Source of the DNA: JAWXBM01 sp034440115
GTDB taxonomy: Bacteria > Pseudomonadota > Gammaproteobacteria > Xanthomonadales > SZUA-36
DNA length: 16,044 nt
Direction of reading: 5' to 3'
Assembly: GCA_034440115.1 (NCBI GenBank)
Contig: JAWXBM010000043.1
Coordinates: 1-16,044, forward strand
Each line of letters opens with the position of its first letter. The first letter of the stretch is position 1. The notes under the pieces are model-generated. The model was not told the origin of the DNA. It saw only the letters and a program-made list of their open reading frames with translations, and made no database searches. The position numbers and the translations under genes were made by a program. This document shows positions 1 to 7,419 of this stretch, piece after piece.

Positions 1-100
1 AGTGATCGCCACCGGAAGCCGATTTTTTTGCGCCATTGAGGAAAGAAATGGCCAGGCGTTCCATGGCATCGGCGCGGCGTGAAGCCACGGGTACTGGCAC
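1..100 (-). pseudogene. DUF222/HNH-endonuclease-like gene fragment (5'-truncated, runs off left edge)
   Basis: Read on the minus strand from 100 down to 2, one open frame gives 33 residues: ASRRADAMERLAISFLNGA, then KKSASGGDH. This matches my memory of the conserved stretch in DUF222 (13E12-repeat-type) proteins, 'RRADAL..MAE..L..GA..SSGGD', which lies before the C-terminal HNH nuclease domain. In intact proteins this motif follows some 150-250 residues of N-terminal sequence. Here the upstream side turns at once into AT-rich DNA with no similar coding. I therefore see a 5'-truncated remnant; its 3' part lies outside the window, so it is unknown whether the HNH domain survives. The GTG at 98-100 could serve as a start, but no Shine-Dalgarno precedes it. 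Family assignment is by motif memory only. Confidence 0.5.
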
Positions 101-219
101 TGTATAAATATACCTTATAGAAAAATATATCCATATAAACAGTATATTATGCGCACTTATTCTTGTTCGCTTTGTCGCAATCAGAAGCCGGAAACAAGCT
201 GATCATGCATCGTCTTCAC
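101..219. other. AT-rich intergenic block
   Basis: The stretch between the DUF222 remnant and the stop of the DapB-like gene contains a strongly AT-rich core at about 98-165, with runs of TATA and ATAT, unlike anything else in the window. I see no coding potential on either strand. A segment at 98-117 resembles a gammaproteobacterial LexA box on its left side only. The composition jump suggests an insertion or deletion scar, or a promoter region for something lost. Confidence 0.4.
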
Positions 220-1287
220 CTATTCCTGCTCAGCACCCAGCCGAGCAGAGAAAGGCGTTGCCATTGGCCGCCGCATGACACCTGCCGAAGCGTTGCAGAC
301 CAAGGGAATGGAATTGATGACCGAACCTGCTACTGCGATCTGCTCGGCTGAAGTGGGCGACGTATCACCGGCGCGTTTTTCCAGTTCCACCCGCATGGTC
401 ACGCCGGGCTGACCTTCAATTCGTATGGTCCACAGCGGCGGGTCATCTTCATTTAGATGCGCAGTTTCCATAAACCAGTGGATGGTCATGGTTAATCGCT
501 TTTGGCCACCCACAATGCCGCGCCAGCGCCATTGGTAATGGCCAATTGTGCCCTTTGGAATTACGCCGGCAGCCACTTCCAAATCCTGCGTGGCCGGGAA
601 AGCCTGGTGTTCGGTAACCACTTTCTCCAGATTCATAGCGAGATGATCAGCCATTGCGGCCAGCACTTCCTCATACATGCCATTGAGGGAGGATGCCGGA
701 CCCCAGGAAGGATCATTTGGAGTTGCTGCGGAAGGTGCAGCGCCAAAACCCAGCGCCTTGAATACATAATCGGAATTTCTGACCGGCACACAGTTCACAC
801 TTTCCACAATTTCAATATGGTCGACTGCTGAACAAACACCACTGGCCACCACAGCGAGCTGTTCGCCTGCGAACCCCGGGTTCAAACCAGCGCCCAGCAA
901 GCTGGTATTACCTTGTTTGCAGGCCGCTTCCAGCGCGGCCAAACGTTCACCGCCCCAGTGCGCCGGGTGAGTAAAACCATTGATGCTGATTACGTTTTTG
1001 CCGGAGGCCAGCAGCTTGATGATAGCGGCGTCATGTGAGCCATAAGGCGGCGATATCCGCGCCGCGTGAATCACTACGTCGGCATCGAGTTCCAGAATTT
1101 CCTCAATGTTGTTGGTGGCGCGAATGCCGGTCTCCGGTCGCCGGGCGATATCACCGGCATCCTTGCCGCTTTTGCTTTCGCTGTAGACATAAACCCCCGC
1201 CAACTCCATCGCAGGATGATCAATCACGGCGCGCAGGGTGTTCTTTCCCATGCCACCGGTAGCCCATTGAATAACGCGGTATGCCAT
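220..1287 (-). CDS. DapB-like NAD(P)-dependent dehydrogenase (dihydrodipicolinate reductase / 2,4-diaminopentanoate dehydrogenase-like)
   Basis: The 355-aa product begins with a Rossmann nucleotide-binding segment: MAYRVIQWATGGMGKNTLRA, residues 1-20, a glycine-rich turn as in DapB-type reductases. Further family-like landmarks are a VVIHAA strand at about 70-75 and ISINGF at about 95-100. The C-terminal half resembles the catalytic domain of 2,4-diaminopentanoate dehydrogenases and of the 'dihydrodipicolinate reductase' proteins common in mycobacteria and marine Gammaproteobacteria. It is longer than true DapB (about 270 aa) and is unlikely to act in lysine synthesis; the substrate is unknown. 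The ATG is supported by an AGGAGA Shine-Dalgarno 8 bases upstream. The gene stands alone, with a remnant downstream and an empty stretch upstream, so context gives no pathway. Confident in the fold, not in the reaction. Confidence 0.85.
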   Translation of the reverse strand: MAYRVIQWATGGMGKNTLRAVIDHPAMELAGVYVYSESKSGKDAGDIARRPETGIRATNNIEEILELDADVVIHAARISPPYGSHDAAIIKLLASGKNVISINGFTHPAHWGGERLAALEAACKQGNTSLLGAGLNPGFAGEQLAVVASGVCSAVDHIEIVESVNCVPVRNSDYVFKALGFGAAPSAATPNDPSWGPASSLNGMYEEVLAAMADHLAMNLEKVVTEHQAFPATQDLEVAAGVIPKGTIGHYQWRWRGIVGGQKRLTMTIHWFMETAHLNEDDPPLWTIRIEGQPGVTMRVELEKRAGDTSPTSAEQIAVAGSVINSIPLVCNASAGVMRRPMATPFSARLGAEQE

Positions 1288-1781
1288 GAAATTTTCTCCT
1301 GCCAGTTGACGGGCGGTTGTCGATATTCGAATAAACAGTACCAGTAACTTGCGTAATTAGACTATCAAATAAATGTCCCGCCCGCGACCCTTACCTGCAT
1401 GAACAAATGACCCGCTTCATTTCACCCCGAAGTCTTGCTGGATTGCATACGGATTTTCCTGGCCTTGACAACCAATAGTAACGGTTCCACTCTGGAACCA
1501 AATCGGATCTGTGGGTGAAACGACAAGTAGCAGATGCTTAGCCGAGCCGGATGAAGCCTGGCGCGACAGGGTTGAGCGGGTAAGTAGCGTGTTGGAGAAA
1601 CTTTCAGCTAAGTTGGGGGATTTTTAACAGGAGGATTGATCAGAATTCTCAAACCATCAGTACAACCGTTTCGCAAGCCCACATGGCAGGCCATGAACTG
1701 ATGCGCGATAGCGTATTTATTCTTATACTCCACCACATGTTTCAGATCTCCAACCAAGCACTTTTTTTGCATTAGGTCATT
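1288..1781. other. Intergenic stretch of about 490 bases between divergent genes; no convincing gene
   Basis: This separates the DapB-like gene (minus) from the glycosyltransferase-like gene (plus), so it should hold a promoter for each; I could not pick convincing -35/-10 pairs. It contains a plus-strand open frame ending at 1627 (see separate entry). Just after it, at 1629-1634, is a perfect AGGAGG with no usable start codon at normal spacing, since the nearest TTG follows after one base. The rest shows no family I recognise. Confidence 0.5.
1511..1627 (+). pseudogene. Short open frame, possible 3' remnant of a coiled-coil-ending gene
   Basis: From a GTG at 1511 the frame reads 38 residues and ends at TAA 1625-1627. 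The frame stays open back to about 1470 without an ATG. The last 25 residues, EAWRDRVERVSSVLEKLSAK then LGDF, are amphipathic with heptad-like spacing and look like the C-terminal coiled coil of a larger protein. A YceH/DUF480-type tail is one possibility, but I cannot support it further. No Shine-Dalgarno precedes the GTG. An AGGAGG follows directly after the stop, as if a downstream cistron had once started there. It may equally be a chance open frame. Confidence 0.2.
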
Positions 1782-2528
1782 ATGCGAATTTTTACTTCAC
1801 TCGCACCATACGCGTTCGAAAAACAATCTCGAGCTATTCGCTCCTGGTGTCAGCATGGGTTTAAACCCTGTTCGCTAAACCGGCAATTCGAAATCGAGGC
1901 TTTGCAGGCTGACTATCCGGAAGTCACTTTCATCAAAGTTGAGCGGGACGCCCACGATATCGTCGGCAAACCCCTGGTCTATTTCGACGATTTTCTTGGC
2001 GCAATAAATGCGGGCAGCGATTCGGTTGCCGGAATCGTGAATTCCGACATCATTTTTGGCAGCGAGAGCAATCTCCCGGAGTTATTCGGCAAACACGCAG
2101 AAAACGGTCTGGTATATGGTTCACGGATTGACATCAACAACCCAACAGACACTGAAGGCCAAGTCTATTTTCAAGGGTTTGATTTTTTCTTTCTGGACAG
2201 GTCAATAACCGGAATTTACCCGCCAACCCAGCTCTGCATGGGCGCTCCGATGTGGGACTACTGGGTTCCCATAATGGTTATTATCAAGCGACTTGGCTGC
2301 AAAAAACTCAAGACTCCATTCGCCTACCACGTAAAACACCCACAGCAATGGGACGATGCACTGAATATTCGAATGATGCGGGAAATTGTCGAGCACTCCG
2401 GCTTGAATTTTGCGGACGCAGGCCAGGTGGATTTCAGCAGCATGAATGAAAACAGCATGCGCCTGCTGATCCGCTTTGGACATTCGATAATACCGTATTT
2501 GAAGGCCAATTCAGCAGACGTCTATTAG
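1782..2528 (+). CDS. Putative glycosyltransferase-like protein (GT-A-like, unassigned)
   Basis: The 248-aa product has the layout of small GT-A-type nucleotide-sugar transferases. The N-terminus (IFTSLAPYAFEKQSRAIRSW, residues 3-22) resembles proteins opening with 'TS..P...E.Q..AI.SW'. An SLN..FEI segment lies at 31-38, and GIVNSDIIF at 84-92 has an Asp in the place of the metal-binding DxD. A possible acceptor region at about 150-200 contains the tryptophan-rich MWDYWVP. No signal peptide or strong membrane segment is visible. The ATG has AGGT 5 bases upstream and an in-frame TAG three codons before it, so the start is well fixed. It converges with the next gene, leaving 8 bases between stops. 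Base composition is lower in GC than the cluster to the right. A role in surface glycan synthesis is an inference; the substrate is unknown. Confidence 0.6.
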   Translation: MRIFTSLAPYAFEKQSRAIRSWCQHGFKPCSLNRQFEIEALQADYPEVTFIKVERDAHDIVGKPLVYFDDFLGAINAGSDSVAGIVNSDIIFGSESNLPELFGKHAENGLVYGSRIDINNPTDTEGQVYFQGFDFFFLDRSITGIYPPTQLCMGAPMWDYWVPIMVIIKRLGCKKLKTPFAYHVKHPQQWDDALNIRMMREIVEHSGLNFADAGQVDFSSMNENSMRLLIRFGHSIIPYLKANSADVY

Positions 2529-2536
2529 CTCTTTCC

Positions 2537-4027
2537 TCAACTGCTGCTTATTGGATCCAATTCCTTGAAAGTCTTGTCCCAATCAGCAGGCCGCACAAAC
2601 AGGCCTGCAGCAGATTCGTCGATCTGGTAACTGCGTTTTTCTGCGGCTTCACGGCATAAGCCAGCAAGATCAGTATTCAGGTCCAACCAATTCGAAATAA
2701 TCACAGCGCCAGGATTAAAGCGTGCATCCAGCTCAGCAAACTCATCAGCAGCGCAAACGATGATGAGTTTGCCCTTTTGCTCTCCTGATAGTCCCAACTC
2801 GGGTAGTGCTTGAATTTTGTATTGCAACTCGCACTTGGAAACCAGTTCCACATTGGCCTGGTTCAGGTTGGACATAAGGTATATCTTCACCCTCGACAGG
2901 TCAGCCAAATCGCAGCCAATGCGAACATCAGCCCGATCTCCGATGATAATGCTCAGGCGCTCAAAATTCCGATGCTGCTCCTGAACCCACTCGTACAGGC
3001 GTATACGGAAGAAAAAATGTGCTCGCGATAAACTTTGATAACGGCCAATTCTTTTGTCGGTTTGTACAGAGTAGATGGGCTCTATGTCGCCTTTGAGAAC
3101 CAGCCTTTCAAGTGCCTGCCAGCGCTCTTGCAAAGAAAACTTCTGACCAACCGTTGTATGCCCTCTGCGAGCCACTGCATTTCGTTCAGCTTCGTTCTGC
3201 AGATAGAAATTCGCCTTGTTCTCGAACTCTTCCACACCATCAAAGTCGACAAAATCCTTTCCTTCTTCAAACACATCGTACAACCCGGTCAGGGGTGACA
3301 GCCGATCCGTGATCAAAAAGCCGCCAGCTGCCAGTATTTCAAAAACCCGTAAGTTGAAATCTCCATTGAGACTGACATTCATGCTGATCCTGGCCTGGTT
3401 GTATAAATAATAAGCCTGACGCTGCTTCATTCCTCTCATGCTTACTGGAAGACCTTGGCCTTGAAGTTTCTGAATAAACTGCACCCGCACAGGATGATGT
3501 TTCCCGACCTGACCAACAAAGCAGATTTCCTCCTGGGTACTTGGCGAAGGTAGCCTGAAATCATTCGCCAGCAACAAGGCTGGAATCCACACCATGTTTC
3601 TTATGCCGGCTTCGAAATACCAATGAGCATGCTGTTTGTTATGGTCCAGAATGAAATAATCGTAGCGTTCACCGAAGGTGTAATTCACCAGCGTTTCGAT
3701 CGGTTTCTGCATATGGTGAGAATCGCCCAGAATCGCGACCTTGGGCATGCCCAAGGCCTTGACATTCGCTGGATAGTTGCCCAAAAGGCAGTCAACACGG
3801 GATATCAACAGGTCCGGCTTCTGACCAGGGGGAATTGAGTTAACCAGAGCTGCAATATCATAGGGCTGCCGAAATGGCGTCTTTACGCTTTCAAGCTTGC
3901 CGGTTAAAGATCGAGAGTCAGGATAATCTGGCCCGCACACAATATTGCAGTCGCCATACTGCGGTGGAGGCATGTATTCCGGATTGGTGTGAGTGCTGAA
4001 CAGTACGTTTCGGAGTGATCCGCTCAT
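2537..4027 (-). CDS. CgeB/YkvP-type glycosyltransferase (GT-B fold) with extra C-terminal region
   Basis: Counting from the ATG at 4025-4027 the product is 496 aa. The core matches the CgeB/Glyco_trans_1_2 group. GDFNLRVFEILAAGGFLITD (residues 223-242) is the donor-binding signature with the EILAAG glutamate. It is followed by a GLYDVFEEGKDFVDF-type segment (about 248-262) and a helical tail ending in a FS..ERW pattern. An upstream block with VAILGDSHHM (about 97-106) and EICFVGQVG (about 167-175) fits the N-terminal Rossmann half. Residues about 330-496 lie beyond the usual domain and I do not recognise them. The frame is open to 4099, but that start would overlap the upstream stop and add a non-family leader, so I prefer 4027, although its Shine-Dalgarno is poor. 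It follows the M20 remnant by 38 bases on the same strand. Substrate unknown; cell-surface or flagellin glycosylation are typical for the group. Confidence 0.75.
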   Translation of the reverse strand: MSGSLRNVLFSTHTNPEYMPPPQYGDCNIVCGPDYPDSRSLTGKLESVKTPFRQPYDIAALVNSIPPGQKPDLLISRVDCLLGNYPANVKALGMPKVAILGDSHHMQKPIETLVNYTFGERYDYFILDHNKQHAHWYFEAGIRNMVWIPALLLANDFRLPSPSTQEEICFVGQVGKHHPVRVQFIQKLQGQGLPVSMRGMKQRQAYYLYNQARISMNVSLNGDFNLRVFEILAAGGFLITDRLSPLTGLYDVFEEGKDFVDFDGVEEFENKANFYLQNEAERNAVARRGHTTVGQKFSLQERWQALERLVLKGDIEPIYSVQTDKRIGRYQSLSRAHFFFRIRLYEWVQEQHRNFERLSIIIGDRADVRIGCDLADLSRVKIYLMSNLNQANVELVSKCELQYKIQALPELGLSGEQKGKLIIVCAADEFAELDARFNPGAVIISNWLDLNTDLAGLCREAAEKRSYQIDESAAGLFVRPADWDKTFKELDPISSS

Positions 4028-4065
4028 GCATGAATTTTTCTTTTCATTCGCCCCGCCCCTTTTAT

Positions 4066-4512
4066 TCAGCGTGTCATGGTGCGTATCAGCATATCCCAAT
4101 GAACCAATGCGCCGGGAATCGAAGCCACAGGAACCCGCTCATTCAGGCCGTGGGTGAAGTCATCCCCGGGTCGCAGAAACCGGCCAGCCACGCCATAACT
4201 CGGAATTCCTGCCGCACGAAAATGCGTGCTGGCAGTGCCATAAGCACTCATGCCCGGAATGATGGGCAGATCGGCATGCGTGGCATGTACGGCTTCAGTC
4301 ACAGCGTCGGTAATGTCTTCGGCCAATGGCGAAGCCGGGCTTATGGAAGGCTGGTAGGTCATGGTAAATTTGCCGGCAGGGTGATTGATTACCTGAGCCA
4401 ACTCTGCCTGCACTTCTTCCATGCTCACTCCGGGGAACACACGACAGTTGATATTGGCAGTCGCGCGCTGTGGCAGAGCGTTCGGCGAAGTCCACCTTCA
4501 ACAGTCGCGCGG
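4066..4512 (-). pseudogene. M20-family metallohydrolase, C-terminal fragment (5'-truncated, frameshifted)
   Basis: The frame ending at TGA 4066-4068 encodes NALPQRATANINCRVFPG, an M20 hallmark (consensus 'GGHAPNALPQRA.A.VNCRI.PG'). Then come SAYGTAS..FRAAGIPSYGV and DDFTHGLNER, whose His is a family metal ligand. About 140 residues remain of a usual 430-500, so the whole N-terminal catalytic part is missing. Directly upstream of NALPQ the expected EGGH motif is readable only in the neighbouring frame (EGG, then a shift at about 4489-4491), as if one base of the His codon were lost. The in-frame codons instead give R-W-T-S-P and then a TGA that serves as the stop of the GcvT gene. A GTG at 4438-4440 could allow reinitiation of a 124-aa product, but it would lack most of the active site. 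Treated as a remnant at a breakpoint. Confidence 0.8.
4458..4511. repeat. 10-base direct repeat bracketing the GcvT/M20 junction
   Basis: CAGTCGCGCG occurs at 4458-4467 and again at 4502-4511, 44 bases apart. One copy lies at the 3' end of the GcvT-like gene and the other inside the M20 fragment. Such microhomology is what a deletion or template-switch join could leave, but a 10-base repeat in GC-rich coding DNA can arise by chance. Confidence 0.45.
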
Positions 4513-5703
4513 CGGCGTCTGGCTGCGGCGGGGCGGATCCCAGAAGGGGTCCTTGACGACCACGGCTTTGGCCATCTTGCGGCTCCAATTGAATTCACGC
4601 TGGTAGTAGATCTCCACCAGCAGCTCGTCGCCGACCTTGCCGTGGGGCAGGTCCACGGTTGCCAGGGCAATGTTCTTCTTGGCCGAGGGCGACCACATGG
4701 CCGAGGTGACCCAGCCGATGTTGTTTTTGCGCTTGTCGAACACGTAGGAATGGTGGGCTTCCTTACTGTCTTCGATGTCGAGGCGCACCAGGCGGTAGCG
4801 CGAACCCTTGTCCTTTTCGGCCAGCAGGGCGCGGCGCCCGTTGAAATTGGCCTTGTTGAAATCCACCAGCCAGCCGAGGCCCAGTTCGAAGGGCGAGCGG
4901 GTGTGGCCCGGGCGCACCGTCTGCATGGCGGGTGCGAAGTCCTTGCCACCCAGGATGAAGCCGGCTTCGATGCGCAGCAGGTTCAGCGCCAGCGAACCCA
5001 GTGGCATGATGCCGTGGTCCCGGCCCGCCTCGAACAGGCGGTCCCACAGCAGCTCGGCGTGTTCCGCATCGATCCACAATTCGTAGCCAAGGTCGCCAGT
5101 GTAACCGGTGCGGGAAACCATCAATTCCGCACCCCCGAGGTCGAAGTAATCGATGCCGAACGGGGTGAGGTTTTCGATGCCGGTCAGACCCATGCGCTTG
5201 AGGATCGCACAGGAGGTCGGGCCCTGGGCTGCCAGAGCGACGACGTCGTGCGTATCATCCAGAATGTCGACGTCGAAACCGGGCTTGTTGATCATCAGCC
5301 AGTCGATCTGGCGCTCCTGTGAACACAGGCGGTAGACACCTTCGCGCAGGTGGAAGATCGTACCGTCGTCGATCACCTGGCCCTCGTCGTCACACCAAAC
5401 AGCATAGCCCACCCTGCCAGGCTTGATCTTCGCCACGTCACGGGTCACCAGCCGGTTGAGGAATGGCAGGGCATCGGGACCGATGATCCGGTGCTTGATC
5501 ATCGGCGTCAGGTCGAACACGCCGCAGGTGTTGCGGCTGGCGAAATACTCCTTGGTCGAGCTGGTGTACTCCGGGACGGACAGGTAGTCGGCCCAGCGTG
5601 ACCAGACCTGCATATCGTTCCAATTGGCTTGCTTCGCGTGGAACGGGCTCGGGAACACCTTGGTCTTGTAATGGTCGCGGAAATCGAAACTTACGGTTCT
5701 CAT
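4498..5703 (-). CDS. GcvT-family aminomethyltransferase-like protein (folate-dependent demethylase type)
   Basis: The 401-aa product shows the complete GcvT fold. FDLTPMIK (63-70) matches the 'FD.S...K..I.GPDA' opening. VIDDG (110-114) holds the conserved Asp of the T-protein folate site. SRTGYTGDLGYEL (197-209) and LRIEAGF (243-249) are family signatures, and LGLGWLVDF (274-282) starts the C-terminal barrel. Relatives include glycine-cleavage T-protein and DMSP demethylase DmdA; they move a methyl or methylene group to tetrahydrofolate in the cytosol. It lacks an FAD domain, so a separate oxidoreductase would have to supply the reaction partner; the two FAD genes just upstream are candidates. 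The ATG at 5701-5703 is preferred to the longer frame from 5832: it is preceded by GGGAG, lying in the last codons of the preceding gene, whose stop is 4 bases away, suggesting translational coupling. The last few residues (about SQTPPRDC) lie at a breakpoint and may not be native. Confidence 0.85.
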   Translation of the reverse strand: MRTVSFDFRDHYKTKVFPSPFHAKQANWNDMQVWSRWADYLSVPEYTSSTKEYFASRNTCGVFDLTPMIKHRIIGPDALPFLNRLVTRDVAKIKPGRVGYAVWCDDEGQVIDDGTIFHLREGVYRLCSQERQIDWLMINKPGFDVDILDDTHDVVALAAQGPTSCAILKRMGLTGIENLTPFGIDYFDLGGAELMVSRTGYTGDLGYELWIDAEHAELLWDRLFEAGRDHGIMPLGSLALNLLRIEAGFILGGKDFAPAMQTVRPGHTRSPFELGLGWLVDFNKANFNGRRALLAEKDKGSRYRLVRLDIEDSKEAHHSYVFDKRKNNIGWVTSAMWSPSAKKNIALATVDLPHGKVGDELLVEIYYQREFNWSRKMAKAVVVKDPFWDPPRRSQTPPRDC

Positions 5704-5707
5704 GGCA

Positions 5708-7246
5708 TTAACTCCCGTTGCAGATTTCGCGGGCGGCGTTGCGCCCGGCGTGTCCCATAACGCCACCGCCAGGGTGGCTACCGGCACCGCAGAGCCACAG
5801 GCCGTTGACCGGCGCGGCATACTGCGCCGCACCGTACACCGGCCGCGTCGTCAGGAACTGGTCCAAGGTCAGTTCGGCGTGGTGCCAATGACCGCCGGTA
5901 ATGCGGAACTCGTTCTCAATATCCTCCGGTGTCAGTAGCTCAGTGTGCCGGATGATCGAGCGGATGCCGGGAGCGTGGCGCTCCAGCACGTCGATGACGG
6001 TTTCGGTGAAGGCGGTTTTGGCCTCGCCCCACCCCGCCTTGAGGTATCTCGGGGCCCACTGCACGTTGGCTGAGAGAACGTGCTGGCCAGCCGGAGCCAG
6101 GCTGTCGTCATGCAGGCTGGGGATGATGATTTCCAGCACCGGGGCGGCGGAATATTCACCGTACTTCGCATGGTTGAAAGCATGATCGACATATTGCAGC
6201 GAAGGGGCAATCACCAAGCGCTCGCCGACCTGCGCAGCGTCCAGCCCGGTAAACCCGGGCACGCCGTCCAGAGCCAGGTGCAGTTTGGCGACATGGCCCT
6301 TGGCACGAATGTTCCGCACACGGTGTGCGAAGCCGGCCTCCAGATTCTGCTCGCCCAGCAGCTTGTGGAAAGTGGTCTTGGGGTCGGTGGCAGAGACCAC
6401 CAGATCCGCCTCGAGCTTTTCGCCGCTTTCGAGTTGGACGCCGCAAACCCGGTCGAAATCCAGCAAGATGCGTTCCACCGGGCTGGAGGTGCGAACCTCG
6501 GCGCCGCATTCGGCAGCGGCGCGACCAATGGCGTTGGATACCGCGCCCATACCACCGGCCGGCAGGCTATAGTCGCCGCCATTGCTCCAGCGGTGTAGAG
6601 CGCAAAAAACGCTGTTGTTGGAGCGCGGGCCCAGGAACGAGCCGAGCACGCCGTCGAGGCTGAGGGCACCCTTGAGGAGTTCGCTGTCGAAATGTTCCTG
6701 CAGAACGTCAAACATGTTGATACCGGCGATCCGCAGAAACTCCCGCATGTCCCGTTTGCCCATGCGGCGGATGCTCCAACCCAGCTTGGCGAGCGCCAGC
6801 AGATCTCCGCGGTTGGTGGTGCCCAAGCGCGGCGGCACCTCGCCGTGCAGCCTGTGCAGGATGCCAGCGAACCGGCTCATCATGCGGTGGAATTCACGCA
6901 TCGCCACCTGGTCGTCAGCGGACACACCCATTACTTCCGCACCGGAGATGCGCACGTGTTTGCCGAAGGCATCCAGGGAGATGGTGTCCATCCCCGTTTT
7001 AAGCACTTTCAGGCCGTGTGACCCGAGATTGAGTTCGTTGCTGATTTCCGCATCGAGCAGGTAGAGCAGGTGCGCGCCCGCGGACACCCGGAAACCGGGT
7101 GCGAATTCGCGCGTAATGGCGGCTCCACCGATGTGATCCGTCGCTTCAAGCAGGGTAACCCGGCGGCCGGCTTTTGCCAGGTACGCGGCGCATACCAGGC
7201 CGTTGTGGCCGCCGCCAATAATGATTACAGATTTTGACTTACCCAT
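5708..7246 (-). CDS. NAD(P)/FAD-dependent oxidoreductase, PYROXD2/CrtI-like (second copy)
   Basis: The 512-aa flavoprotein starts with the dinucleotide-binding motif SVIIIGGGHNGLVCAAYLAK (6-25), followed by an acidic strand end (LLEA) and IGGAAITRE. It ends with GLWLCGAGSHPGGGVMGHAG, the C-terminal FAD signature of the PYROXD2/phytoene-desaturase-related group. Length fits the family (about 500-540). It is a paralogue of the gene before it, sharing LTP..(I/L)E, TGGH..H.ELT.DQ and the NAAREI ending. The ATG at 7244-7246 is preferred because the GxGxxG motif then falls at residues 11-15; a longer frame to 7384 adds 46 residues without family character. GGAG lies upstream at rather long spacing. 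The protein is soluble, with no signal peptide. The substrate is unknown; carotenoid synthesis is unlikely because no other carotenoid genes are present. Its stop region contains the Shine-Dalgarno of the following GcvT gene. Confidence 0.85.
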   Translation of the reverse strand: MGKSKSVIIIGGGHNGLVCAAYLAKAGRRVTLLEATDHIGGAAITREFAPGFRVSAGAHLLYLLDAEISNELNLGSHGLKVLKTGMDTISLDAFGKHVRISGAEVMGVSADDQVAMREFHRMMSRFAGILHRLHGEVPPRLGTTNRGDLLALAKLGWSIRRMGKRDMREFLRIAGINMFDVLQEHFDSELLKGALSLDGVLGSFLGPRSNNSVFCALHRWSNGGDYSLPAGGMGAVSNAIGRAAAECGAEVRTSSPVERILLDFDRVCGVQLESGEKLEADLVVSATDPKTTFHKLLGEQNLEAGFAHRVRNIRAKGHVAKLHLALDGVPGFTGLDAAQVGERLVIAPSLQYVDHAFNHAKYGEYSAAPVLEIIIPSLHDDSLAPAGQHVLSANVQWAPRYLKAGWGEAKTAFTETVIDVLERHAPGIRSIIRHTELLTPEDIENEFRITGGHWHHAELTLDQFLTTRPVYGAAQYAAPVNGLWLCGAGSHPGGGVMGHAGRNAAREICNGS

Positions 7247-7419
7247 GACCGCGGGCTCCGCTATTGATGATTCTTCGAACCGATGGTGCGAACGCGACGA
7301 AGTTGTATTGGGCATACTGCAAGCAGCGGTTGTGCCGCTCGGGCAGATAATCAGCAGCAGCCCGAAGGGGGATGTCGAAACCATTCCGCTGCCCTTGGGC
7401 AGGCGTGAGAAGCAATCTC
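7247..7419. other. Spacer between the two FAD oxidoreductase genes
   Basis: These 173 bases are the longest gap inside the amidase-FAD-FAD-GcvT run. The minus strand is open in two frames (one as a possible N-terminal extension of the downstream gene, one ending at 7239), but neither translation resembles a known family. It could hold an internal promoter or a leader; I found no clear hairpin or -35/-10 pair. Confidence 0.3.

Noticed and set aside
4028..4099. 24-residue N-terminal extension of the CgeB-type glycosyltransferase
   Set aside because: It would overlap the M20 stop and encode a polar leader unlike the family; the ATG at 4027 is simpler, although its Shine-Dalgarno is weak.
4015..5322. 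Long plus-strand open frame of 435 codons opposite the GcvT gene
   Set aside because: It is antisense to the M20 fragment and the GcvT gene, both of which have strong family motifs; the plus-strand translation shows no recognisable domain and is a product of GC-rich codon bias.
5704..5832. 43-residue N-terminal extension of the GcvT-like gene
   Set aside because: It lies wholly inside the end of the upstream FAD gene, has no family similarity, and a well-placed ATG with a Shine-Dalgarno exists at 5703.
7247..7384. 46-residue N-terminal extension of the second PYROXD2-like protein
   Set aside because: Such enzymes start within about 10 residues of the FAD motif; the extension is Ser/Thr-rich without family character and no good ribosome site precedes its ATG.
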